Shown here piece by piece: positions 26,975 through 35,522 of a stretch of 64,000 bases of DNA (its first letter is position 1; each line of letters begins with the position of its first letter). The notes under the pieces were generated by a model. It had not been told where the DNA came from and searched no databases. It was given only the letters and a program-made list of their open reading frames with translations. Origin of the DNA: Bacillus sp. J37 (GTDB lineage Bacteria > Bacillota > Bacilli > Bacillales > Bacillaceae); contig NZ_JAEK01000008.1 of NCBI RefSeq assembly GCF_000518865.1, positions 1 to 64,000 of the forward strand, in the 5' to 3' direction. Made by a program: the position numbers and the translations under genes.

Positions 26975-28726
26975 ATGAGGATATATAAGTTTAATAATCT
27001 AAATTTAAGAAACAAACTGCTCATCATATATATTTGTACTGTATTTATTCCAATTACTTTAACCCATATCGCGTATTATCATGTTACGACCACTAATGTT
27101 AGAACACAGAAAATGAATGATATGTCTCTTTCTGTGAAACAGATAGCGAATGATTTCCAAACATCTATAGATGATGCTGTCGGAATTTCCTCTATGATTT
27201 ACACGGACTATGAACTATACAATCTTTTAGAAACGAAGTATAACTCATCGATAGATTTTATCCATGCTTATCACGATTTTTTTGGGGATATTAGTAAAGA
27301 AGTGTCACTTTATCCATCTGTTCATTCTATTAAACTTTACACAGATAATGATACTGTCATATATGCAGGTGGGATCAGTAAAATTGACACACTTGTTAAA
27401 GGTTCCACTTGGTATAAAGAATCAGAATTAATAAGAAGCTCCTACCCAGTTTTAATAAGAAGCGTTGGAGATTCAGGAAAACATGATATGTTTAGTTTAA
27501 TAAGGGAAATGGATTATTTTGTTTCTAAGAATTCTACGCAAAAAATACTAGAGATAAATCTAGAAGCAGGATTAATGCATCGTATTTTTCATGATGTTAC
27601 GTTTCCGGGAGAATTATATTTATTGAATGAAGAGGGTACTATCGAATATACGACAAATTCAAAGATTGATTGGTCTGAAAGCAAATATCCGTATAAGTCT
27701 GTTTCATTGCCTGATGATAAAGTTGTTTTTGAAGAGTCATATAATCTTCCTTATTTGAATAATTGGAAAGTGGTTGCTGTAACTCAAGAACATGTTTTAC
27801 TTGAGGATATTAAAGGGTCACGGAATTTTATCCTTTATTTAGCACTTATTAATTTAGTTTTTCCATCTCTTTTTATCATTTATATAACAAGCTCCCTTCA
27901 TTTACGAATCTTACGTATTTTAAGACATATGAGAAAGGTAGAAGATCAAAACTTTGAACTGATAGAAGGAGTAGATGATCAGGACGAAATTGGTGAACTT
28001 ACACATGCGTTTAACAGGATGGCTTCTAAAATTAAGAGACTGATAAATGAAGTGTATGTCGCAGATATCCAAAAAAAGGACTTAGAATTACAACGAAAAC
28101 AGGCACAATTAAGTGCCTTGCAAAGTCAAATTAATCCGCACTTTCTATTTAATGTTTTAGAAACTATTCGTATGAGAAGCATATTAAAAAAAGAAGATGA
28201 AACAGCAAAAATCATAGAAAACATTGCTAAAATGCTGAGAAAATCATTTATTTGGGGAAAAGATTGGGTTACAGTAGATGAAGAAATTTATTTAATTAAA
28301 AGTTTCCTAGAAATACAGCATTACCGATTCGATGATAAAATGCAATACCATATTGATATAGACCCGGAAGCTGCTAAGTGCCTTATCCCAAACATGTCAC
28401 TCATCCCATTTGTAGAAAATGCCAGTATTCATGGTATTGAACCGATAAAAGGAAAAGGGATGATCATCATTTCAATCAAGCGTAATGATGATAAATTAGT
28501 ATGTGAGATAAATGATAATGGGCAGGGAATGGAGACGGAAGAATATGACCAGGTCATGCAATCATTAGATGAGGTTGCAAACATTGGTGAACATGTTGGA
28601 ATAAAAAATGTTTACTATCGTTTAAAATTACATTACTCTAATCAGTTTGAATTTAACATAATAAGCACAAAAGGTGTAGGAACAACAGTAAAAATTATTC
28701 TACCATTTTTTGAATACAAAACTTAA
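26975..28726 (+). CDS. yesM: YesM-type sensor histidine kinase
   Basis: A 583-residue membrane sensor. It has an N-terminal transmembrane helix, an extracellular sensing domain (about residues 35-285), a second helix (about 287-310), a HAMP domain (about 312-365), the His_kinase dimerisation motif with phospho-acceptor His389 in QINPHFLFN, and a HATPase domain with FVENASIHG and NDNGQGM. It would sense an extracellular sugar or a loaded binding protein and phosphorylate the YesN partner. The gene order (regulator before kinase) is the reverse of the common yesM-yesN order. A terminator hairpin follows. Confidence 0.91.
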   Translation: MRIYKFNNLNLRNKLLIIYICTVFIPITLTHIAYYHVTTTNVRTQKMNDMSLSVKQIANDFQTSIDDAVGISSMIYTDYELYNLLETKYNSSIDFIHAYHDFFGDISKEVSLYPSVHSIKLYTDNDTVIYAGGISKIDTLVKGSTWYKESELIRSSYPVLIRSVGDSGKHDMFSLIREMDYFVSKNSTQKILEINLEAGLMHRIFHDVTFPGELYLLNEEGTIEYTTNSKIDWSESKYPYKSVSLPDDKVVFEESYNLPYLNNWKVVAVTQEHVLLEDIKGSRNFILYLALINLVFPSLFIIYITSSLHLRILRILRHMRKVEDQNFELIEGVDDQDEIGELTHAFNRMASKIKRLINEVYVADIQKKDLELQRKQAQLSALQSQINPHFLFNVLETIRMRSILKKEDETAKIIENIAKMLRKSFIWGKDWVTVDEEIYLIKSFLEIQHYRFDDKMQYHIDIDPEAAKCLIPNMSLIPFVENASIHGIEPIKGKGMIIISIKRNDDKLVCEINDNGQGMETEEYDQVMQSLDEVANIGEHVGIKNVYYRLKLHYSNQFEFNIISTKGVGTTVKIILPFFEYKT

Positions 28727-28761
28727 TTTTTACTTTTTTTAGACATTAATAGAAAAACCAT

Positions 28762-28806
28762 AACCAATGTGTGTCGAATTCTTTTTCGGTGTATATTGGT
28801 TTTTTA
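28762..28806 (+). terminator. Terminator after the sensor kinase
   Basis: AACCAAT pairs with ATTGGTT over a 26-base loop that has its own partial pairing; TTTTTT follows. Confidence 0.6.
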
Positions 28807-28873
28807 TATTAATGACTGTTTTTGCAAAGGTTGTTACTTTTGAAACCTACTATTTTACTCTATAGTGGAAATG

Positions 28874-28985
28874 GAGCGGAAGACACTCGACTCCTGCGGG
28901 AAGTGAGGAGAGTCTGAGACCCCACAGGCGAAGCCGAAGAGGCTCAGATTCCTCCCTGACGCATGGAGTGTCTGAAGCGCAATGG
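28874..28985. repeat. GC-rich intergenic repeat element, Bacillaceae type
   Basis: A roughly 110-base block much richer in G+C than its surroundings. It starts AGCGGAAGACACTCGACTCC and ends GAGTGTCTGAAGCGC, with GACACTC/GAGTGTC as terminal inverted repeats and a CTGAG...CTCAG inner stem. I recognise this as one of the highly repeated non-coding elements found between genes in Bacillaceae genomes. No coding potential is seen. One copy in this window. Confidence 0.7.
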
Positions 28986-29086
28986 TACGAACTATTTTCA
29001 CTCGAAAACAACCATTTCAAAACATCACTAAAGTTTACAAAGTAAAAACTATACTTTGTCAGGTCACTTATAAATAGTGTCTAAGT

Positions 29087-29105
29087 TATAATGAAAGTGC
29101 TTACA
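29087..29105 (+). promoter_or_regulatory. -10 box fused to operator before the second ABC transporter
   Basis: TATAATGAAAGTGCTTACA has the same arrangement as the box at 24480: the TATAAT (29087-29092) shares its last T with TGAAAGTGCTTACA (13 of 14 cre positions). The binding protein gene starts about 50 bases downstream. Confidence 0.65.
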
Positions 29106-29154
29106 ACATTGATGTGAAGCAATAAGTAATCATTAAAAAGGGGGAGTTAAAGTG

Positions 29155-30798
29155 GTGAAAAGAAAGTCTCTAGTTTTGTTTTTAAGTCTTATGCTAGTGC
29201 TGTCCGTCGTAACGGCATGTACAAACAAAGAAAGTGCTGGACAAGAAGAAGGAGAAGTTTTTACTTACAAATTCTTTAATGCATCTTCAACTGGTAAAGA
29301 CGTTAACACAGCTGATACCAAAATTGGAAAGATGTTTGAAGAAGCAACCGGAGTTAACTTTGATATTGAACATATCGTTGGAGATAGTAACCAAAAGATA
29401 GGGACAATGATAGCTAGTGGAGAATACCCGGAGTTACTGAATGCTCAAAACGCGACAAATGATGTTATTGATGCAGGAGGATTTGTACCACTTAATGATC
29501 TTATTGAGGAGCATGCTCCAAACCTTAGAAAATTGTATGATCCAATTTGGGAAAAAATGAAACTAGAGGATGGAAACATTTATATTCTTCCATCTGGTGT
29601 ATCAAATGGATATATTAAGCCTCCAAATGTTGGACAAAGTGCATTTTGGATTAAACGTGAAGCATTAAAAGAACAAGGTTATCCGCATCCAAAAACGATA
29701 GATGAGTTTTTTGAAATTGTTGAAACATATGCTAAAGCACATCCTAAAACAGATGGTGCTGATACCATTCCTTATACATTATTACAATATGATTGGCATG
29801 TAGGACAACTTTTTGACCCTCCGGCCTTCTTATCAGGTGAACAGGAAGGAATAATGGTTGATGATGAAACATTGGAAGTATCTGTTCATCATAATCAGGA
29901 TATTACAAAGAGATGGCTCAAAATATTAAATGAAGTAAATGCTAAAGGACTATTTGATAGAGAAGCCTTTACACAAAACTTTGATGAGTATCTAGCTAAA
30001 ATTTCTTCAGGACGTGTTGTTGGATGGTTTGGACCACGTTGGGAATCAGGTACAGCATTAGACACACTTGAGCTAGATGATGATCCTTATAATGATTATA
30101 TGGGCTTCCCGATTGTTTTTGAAGAAGGAATCAAAGATCAATATTTAAATCCGGAATCTACTGTGACTTCTCCGGGAATGGGACTAACGTCAGGTACTTC
30201 TGAAGAAGACCAGGTAAGAATTATCAAGTTTTTAGATCACATGGCAAAGGTTGATTCTCAAAAGTTAATTACATGGGGAATTGAAGGAGAAACGTATGAA
30301 GTAAATGAAGAAGGTCGTTATTATCGAACTCAGGAACAAATTGATTTAGTGAACAAAGAAGAATTTAGAGATGAATTTGGATTTAAAGCACTAGGTTGGT
30401 ACTGGCCAATCATGAGCGGAACATTTGATGATGGTAACTCTGTTGATCCGGCTGTACAACCTGAGGTTGCCCAACTTGCTTATGATGAAGTGGACAAAGA
30501 GTTCTTAGAAGCCTATAACATTGAAACATTTACGGATTTATTCACTGAGCCTGATCCGGCACCATGGTTCCCGTTCTGGGATGCAGTGATCGAAACCGGT
30601 TCTGAAGCACAGTTATATGACCAACAGTCCCGTGATCTTATCAAACGGTCATACCCTGATATCATACTTGCAGATCCGTCTGACTTTGATGCGGAGTGGG
30701 ATAAATTTAAGGGAGAATTTGATAAATTACCGTATGAAGCTTATGAAGATGTAATAGAAGCATCAGTTAAAAAGGAAGCTGAACTAATGGGCAAGTAG
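29155..30798 (+). CDS. Extracellular sugar-binding lipoprotein of the second ABC importer
   Basis: About 547 residues. A lipoprotein signal (KRKSLVLFLSL... with lipobox VTAC) places it on the outer face of the membrane. The body is a long LplA/YtcQ-type solute-binding protein, about the same length as the first one in the window but clearly diverged from it. Two adjacent GTG codons can start it; GTG 29155 has better spacing to GGAG. It is the first gene of the importer operon, directly under the TATAATGAAAGTGCTTACA box. The downstream xylanase and xylosidases point to xylo-oligosaccharides as ligand. Confidence 0.88.
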   Translation: MKRKSLVLFLSLMLVLSVVTACTNKESAGQEEGEVFTYKFFNASSTGKDVNTADTKIGKMFEEATGVNFDIEHIVGDSNQKIGTMIASGEYPELLNAQNATNDVIDAGGFVPLNDLIEEHAPNLRKLYDPIWEKMKLEDGNIYILPSGVSNGYIKPPNVGQSAFWIKREALKEQGYPHPKTIDEFFEIVETYAKAHPKTDGADTIPYTLLQYDWHVGQLFDPPAFLSGEQEGIMVDDETLEVSVHHNQDITKRWLKILNEVNAKGLFDREAFTQNFDEYLAKISSGRVVGWFGPRWESGTALDTLELDDDPYNDYMGFPIVFEEGIKDQYLNPESTVTSPGMGLTSGTSEEDQVRIIKFLDHMAKVDSQKLITWGIEGETYEVNEEGRYYRTQEQIDLVNKEEFRDEFGFKALGWYWPIMSGTFDDGNSVDPAVQPEVAQLAYDEVDKEFLEAYNIETFTDLFTEPDPAPWFPFWDAVIETGSEAQLYDQQSRDLIKRSYPDIILADPSDFDAEWDKFKGEFDKLPYEAYEDVIEASVKKEAELMGK

Positions 30799-30815
30799 AT
30801 AAGAATCTTAATGAA

Positions 30816-30853
30816 AAGGCTGAATGATCTATAGAGAGAAGTTCAGCCTTCTT
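30816..30853 (+). terminator. Hairpin between binding protein and permease genes
   Basis: AAGGCTGAA pairs with TTCAGCCTT and is followed by CTTC. It can act as a partial terminator or RNA stabiliser, which would make the binding protein more abundant than the permeases. Confidence 0.55.
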
Positions 30854-30891
30854 CATTGTTCAATGATCAATTAGGAAGGGGAGGTCTTATA

Positions 30892-31866
30892 ATGCAGGCA
30901 CAAACAAAAGTAAAATCACATACGTCTCCAATTGTGCAACTAAATCAAGAAAAGGGAATGAAATCATTTATTAAAAAATGTCGGAGTCAAAAGGCATTAT
31001 TATTAATGACATTGCCTTTTGTCATTTGGGTATTCATTTTTAAATATTTCCCTGTTTGGGGATGGTCAATGGCATTTCAGGATTTCAAACCAGCTCGATC
31101 TTTTTCAGAACAAGAATGGGTAGGGTTCAAACATTTCATTTTTCTATTTACTGATGATCGATTCTTAGGTGTTCTTAGAAACACATTGGCACAAAGTATT
31201 ATTAATTTAGTTTTAGGATTTGTTACAGCAATTGGGTTAGCTCTATTAATCAATGAATTAACGAATTTAAAATTTAAAAAAGTTGTTCAGACTATTAGTT
31301 ATTTACCTCACTTCCTCTCTTGGGTTGTAGCAGCAGCACTTGTTTCCTCTGTCTTGTCTATTGATGGAATCGTTAACGAAATATTGATGGGACTGAATAT
31401 CATTGACAAGGAAATTCTTTGGCTAGGGAAAGGTGAATATTTCTGGGGGATTTTAGGTGCCTCAGAGGTATGGAAAAATGTAGGGTGGAATACGATCATT
31501 TATTTAGCCGCCATATCAATGATTGACCAAGAACAATATGAAGCAGCAAAAATTGATGGGGCTTCCCGTTTACAAAGAATTAGATATATTACCCTTCCAG
31601 GAATGAAGCAAGTCATTGTCATTCTTTTAATTATGAATATTGGGTATATCATTGAGGCAGGATTTGAAGCTCAATATCTATTAGGTAATGGTCAAAACAT
31701 AGAGTTCTCAGAAAATATTGATGTATTTGTTATTAACTATGGTATTTCAATGTTCAATTTTTCATTGGCAACAGCAGCGGGAGTGTTTAAAACAGTTATA
31801 AGCTTGATATTCTTAATGGCAGCTAACTCATTCTCGAAAAAAATGGGCCAAGGCGGTTTATATTAA
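30892..31866 (+). CDS. Carbohydrate ABC transporter permease, LplB type (second importer)
   Basis: About 324 residues with six membrane helices and the EAA loop EAAKIDGASRLQRI near residue 217, which contacts the ATPase. It closes with FSKKMGQGGLY, close to the ending of the first LplB-like permease. I chose ATG 30892, which has AAGGGGAGG eight bases upstream; a TTG at 30856 lies in the hairpin region and is unlikely. It forms the channel with the next permease and takes sugars from the lipoprotein encoded before it. No ATPase gene is present in the cluster. Confidence 0.9.
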   Translation: MQAQTKVKSHTSPIVQLNQEKGMKSFIKKCRSQKALLLMTLPFVIWVFIFKYFPVWGWSMAFQDFKPARSFSEQEWVGFKHFIFLFTDDRFLGVLRNTLAQSIINLVLGFVTAIGLALLINELTNLKFKKVVQTISYLPHFLSWVVAAALVSSVLSIDGIVNEILMGLNIIDKEILWLGKGEYFWGILGASEVWKNVGWNTIIYLAAISMIDQEQYEAAKIDGASRLQRIRYITLPGMKQVIVILLIMNIGYIIEAGFEAQYLLGNGQNIEFSENIDVFVINYGISMFNFSLATAAGVFKTVISLIFLMAANSFSKKMGQGGLY

Positions 31867-31880
31867 GGAGGGTGATAAAA

Positions 31881-32795
31881 ATGTTAAGAGTTAGAAAAAG
31901 AAATAGTTTAATGAGAACGAGAGAAGATGTAGTCTTTGATACGTTTAATATCATGTTCATGATTTTACTTAGTGTCATTATGCTGTATCCTTTTATAAAC
32001 CAAATTGCCCTTTCGTTGAATGCTGCAACAGATTCTGTGAAAGGTGGAATCTATTTATGGCCAAGAGAATTTACTTGGCGAAACTATGAATATGTTTTCA
32101 GTCAAGCATCGATTATACAGGCCATTTTCGTTTCTGTTGCTAGAACAGTTGTTGGTACAGGGGTTGGATTATTATGTACAGCTATGGTGGCCTATGCGAT
32201 CGCTCAGGAAAAATTTGTTTTTAAAAAGTCTGTAACCATCATATTTATTATGACGATGTATTTTAATGGAGGGTTAATTCCAGGTTACCTTTTAATGAGG
32301 GATTTGCATTTAATCGGAACTTTTTGGGTGTATATTTTACCGGGATTAATAAGTGCATTCAATCTTATCATTATGCGCTCATTTATAGAAGGTCTTCCTA
32401 AGAGTCTTTTTGAACAAGCGCGAATTGACGGTGCAGGGGACTTTAGAGTGTTCTTTCAAATTGTGTTGCCTCTATCCTTACCGGTTTTAGCTACGGTAGC
32501 ATTATTTGTTGCTGTGGGCCAGTGGAATCAATGGTTTGACGTATTTTTGTATAACTCAAGTAACGAGAATTTAACGACCTTGCAATATGAGTTAATGAAG
32601 ATCCTTCAAAACACGGCAACTTCAAATGGAGATTGGAATACTGCTCAAGCAAGTGGTGAGCGTGCTGTCCAAGCTGTTACCCCTAAGTCTATTCAAGCTA
32701 CTATGACCATTGTAGCAAGTCTCCCTATTATTTGTGTGTACCCGTTTTTACAAAAATACTTTGTTAAGGGTATGACATTAGGGGCTGTTAAGTAA
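31881..32795 (+). CDS. Carbohydrate ABC transporter permease, LplC/YtcP type (second importer)
   Basis: About 304 residues, six membrane helices. A degenerate EAA loop (FEQARIDGAGDFRVF) and the family tail KGMTLGAVK are visible. AAGGAGGG precedes ATG 31881 with good spacing. The gene begins 14 bases after the first permease and is followed 61 bases later by the GH10 xylanase gene, so importer and xylanase genes are probably one long operon. Confidence 0.9.
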   Translation: MLRVRKRNSLMRTREDVVFDTFNIMFMILLSVIMLYPFINQIALSLNAATDSVKGGIYLWPREFTWRNYEYVFSQASIIQAIFVSVARTVVGTGVGLLCTAMVAYAIAQEKFVFKKSVTIIFIMTMYFNGGLIPGYLLMRDLHLIGTFWVYILPGLISAFNLIIMRSFIEGLPKSLFEQARIDGAGDFRVFFQIVLPLSLPVLATVALFVAVGQWNQWFDVFLYNSSNENLTTLQYELMKILQNTATSNGDWNTAQASGERAVQAVTPKSIQATMTIVASLPIICVYPFLQKYFVKGMTLGAVK

Positions 32796-32856
32796 ATCCT
32801 ATCATGTTTCCGGAATAACAAATTGGTTTTCTACTATATTTGAAGGAGCGATTCGG

Positions 32857-33867
32857 ATGACAACATCTAAAGGTCAAATTGAAATCCCATCTCTTCATAA
32901 AGAATATGAAGATTACTTTCTTATGGGAGCAGCCGTAAATCCCTTAACGATTAAGTACCAAAAAGATTTGATTATTAAACATTTTAATAGTCTTACGGCA
33001 GAAAACGAAATGAAGTTTGAAAGCTTGCAAGCGGAAGAGGGAACTTTTACGTTTGATCAAGCAGATCAGCTTCTATCGTTTGCCAATGAATATGGGAAAA
33101 AAGTAAGGGGACATACTCTAGTTTGGCACAATCAAACACCTGATTGGGTCTTTACGAATAAAAATGGAAATCCTATTGATAGATACACCCTTTTAGAACG
33201 AATGAAAACCCATATTTCTACCGTAATGGAAAGATACAAAGGGCAAATCTATAGTTGGGATGTTGTAAACGAAGCTGTATCTGATTCTGGAGATAACTTG
33301 TTAAGAGATTCGAAATGGAAAGACATTGTTGGGGAGGATTTTATCGATAAAGCCTTTGAATATGCCCATCTGGCAGACCCTAATGCATTGTTGTTTTATA
33401 ACGATTATAATGAGTCAAATCCGGAAAAAAGAGAAAAAATATATTCGTTGACAAAGGGATTAGTGGAAAGAGGAGTGCCAATTCATGGAATTGGTTTACA
33501 GGCACATTGGAATTTATATAGTCCTACTTTGGATCATATTAGAACTGCTATAGAGCGATATGCTTCTTTAGGATTACAGATTCATATTACAGAAATGGAT
33601 GTTTCTGTATTTGGTTCTGATGATAAACGAACAGATGTAAAAGTCCCTACAGAAGAAATGATAGCTAAACAGACCGATCGCTACAACAGTTTTTTTGAAC
33701 TATTACGAGAGTATTCTGACGTGATCACATCCGTTACCTTTTGGGGAGCAGCGGATGATTATACATGGCTCGACAATTTTCCAGTGCGTGGAAGAAAGAA
33801 TTGGCCATTATTATTTAATGAACATCATCAACCAAAGGAATCTTTTTGGAAGGTGATTAATAGATAA
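32857..33867 (+). CDS. GH10 endo-1,4-beta-xylanase, intracellular
   Basis: A single-domain 336-residue GH10 enzyme. The acid/base is Glu139 in WDVVNEAV and the nucleophile Glu246 in HITEMDV. The substrate-binding landmarks GHTLVWHNQTPDW and GLQAHWNL are also present. There is no signal peptide and no carbohydrate-binding module, so it is a cytoplasmic xylanase that shortens imported xylo-oligosaccharides or aldouronates, as described for intracellular GH10 enzymes of Bacillaceae and Paenibacillus. TGAAGGAGC precedes the ATG. It lies after the second importer and before GH43 and GH8 genes. Confidence 0.95.
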   Translation: MTTSKGQIEIPSLHKEYEDYFLMGAAVNPLTIKYQKDLIIKHFNSLTAENEMKFESLQAEEGTFTFDQADQLLSFANEYGKKVRGHTLVWHNQTPDWVFTNKNGNPIDRYTLLERMKTHISTVMERYKGQIYSWDVVNEAVSDSGDNLLRDSKWKDIVGEDFIDKAFEYAHLADPNALLFYNDYNESNPEKREKIYSLTKGLVERGVPIHGIGLQAHWNLYSPTLDHIRTAIERYASLGLQIHITEMDVSVFGSDDKRTDVKVPTEEMIAKQTDRYNSFFELLREYSDVITSVTFWGAADDYTWLDNFPVRGRKNWPLLFNEHHQPKESFWKVINR

Positions 33868-33902
33868 GAGGTAAAAAGTATAGGTCGAGGGGATGTGTTA
33901 TT

Positions 33903-35480
33903 GTGTGTAAAGAAAATCATTCTAATGGAACAATACCAACTCAACAAGAAGAGCGGATTTTTAAGAATCCGATTATCTGGACAGATATACCTGACCCAGA
34001 TGTTATCAGGGTAAATGATGTTTACTATATGACAAGCACGACTATGTATTATAACCCCGGTGTTCCGATTATGAAATCCTATGACCTATTAAACTGGGAA
34101 ATTGTGAATTATGTATACGATATCCTGGCAGATAATGAAGAACAAATACTTAGTAGTGGGAAAAACGAATATGGCAAAGGTTCCTGGGCAAGCAGCATCC
34201 GTTATCATCATAACACCTTTTATGTAACATTTGGTTCCTTGGCAACAGGTAAAACATATATCTATCAAACAAATGATATTGAAAAAGGTCCTTGGACATC
34301 TTCCGTACTAGATGAATACTATCATGATATGTCTTTATTATTTGATGATGATGGGCATGTGTATATGGTTTATGGTAATCATGATATCAAAGTGATTGAA
34401 CTTACCGCTGATGCTACAGCTATCAAAGAAGGAGGACTTAATAAAGTAATCATTCCTCAGGCGAGTCTTGTTGCGAGTCCAAAGGAGGAAGTTGGTTTAC
34501 CCGCAGAAGGAGCACATATACAAAAAATAAATGGAATGTACTATGTCTTTACTATTACATGGCCAAAAAATAGAAATCGAACTCAACTAGTACACCGTTC
34601 AGAAAAGATAGATGGAGAATATGAAGGAAGAGTTGCTTTTAACCATAAAGGGATTGCCCAGGGTGGGATCATCGACACGATAAATGGAGAATGGTATGGC
34701 TTATTATTTCAAGATAGTGGTGCACTTGGACGGATACCATATCTTATCCCTATTACATGGGAAAATCAATGGCCAATTTTCGGAGAACAAGATAGCAGTT
34801 TGAAAAAAATGATGAGTCGAGATGGACGCGTGAGTGGTAAACAATATGTGGTGGATTCAGATGAATTCGACCTGACAACATCTTCATCAAAAGGTTTTTC
34901 TGATGGAGACTGCCATAAGCTTTTAAAAGTAGTATGGCAGTGGAATCACAATCCCGATCATCGCTTTTGGTCACTCACAGACCGCCCTGGTTTTTTGCGA
35001 CTTACCACAGGAAACACATGCAAAAATATAGAAGAAGCAAGGAATACACTTACACAACGAACAATGGGTCCTGAATGTTCAGCGAAGGTAGCGTTGGAAA
35101 TAACCAATATGAAGGATGGAGATCTTGCCGGTTTTGCTGCCTTTCAAAAAGACTATGGGTTTGTTGGTGTGCGGAAATCAGGAGATACTTGCTTTATTGT
35201 TATGATCAATAATAGTTTAGGAGATGGGAAAGAAATAGAAAGTATTCCCGTCAACCAGGATAGAGTGCATTTTAAAATTTATGTAGATTACCGGGATCAA
35301 GTAGATAAAGCTTATTTTTACTATAGTCTTGATGGGGAGAAGTGGAATTCTATAGGTAACATCCTTCAAATGAAATATAAATTAGATCATTTTGTAGGCT
35401 ATCGTTTTGCTTTATTTAATTATGCAACAAAATTACCTGGTGGTTTTGTAGACTTTGATTATTTTAGGTTAGATGAATAG
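33903..35480 (+). CDS. GH43 glycosidase with C-terminal beta-sandwich
   Basis: A 525-residue GH43-family protein. The propeller begins after about 20 residues with FKNPIIWTDIPDPDVIRV, which holds the catalytic base Asp; later landmarks are DMSLLFDDDGHVYMVYGNHD and GLPAEGAHIQK, which hold the pKa Asp and the acid Glu region. A DUF1349/xylosidase-type beta-sandwich follows from about 320. It likely cleaves xylose or arabinofuranose from oligosaccharides. Sequence features differ from the other GH43 enzymes here, suggesting a different linkage. GTG 33903 is the start, after GAGGGGAT. No signal peptide. Part of the xylan operon, 35 bases after the xylanase gene. Confidence 0.86.
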   Translation: MCKENHSNGTIPTQQEERIFKNPIIWTDIPDPDVIRVNDVYYMTSTTMYYNPGVPIMKSYDLLNWEIVNYVYDILADNEEQILSSGKNEYGKGSWASSIRYHHNTFYVTFGSLATGKTYIYQTNDIEKGPWTSSVLDEYYHDMSLLFDDDGHVYMVYGNHDIKVIELTADATAIKEGGLNKVIIPQASLVASPKEEVGLPAEGAHIQKINGMYYVFTITWPKNRNRTQLVHRSEKIDGEYEGRVAFNHKGIAQGGIIDTINGEWYGLLFQDSGALGRIPYLIPITWENQWPIFGEQDSSLKKMMSRDGRVSGKQYVVDSDEFDLTTSSSKGFSDGDCHKLLKVVWQWNHNPDHRFWSLTDRPGFLRLTTGNTCKNIEEARNTLTQRTMGPECSAKVALEITNMKDGDLAGFAAFQKDYGFVGVRKSGDTCFIVMINNSLGDGKEIESIPVNQDRVHFKIYVDYRDQVDKAYFYYSLDGEKWNSIGNILQMKYKLDHFVGYRFALFNYATKLPGGFVDFDYFRLDE

Positions 35481-35522
35481 GTCTACTTAACTCTTAATTC
35501 TAAGAGAAGGAGATGTGAAGAA

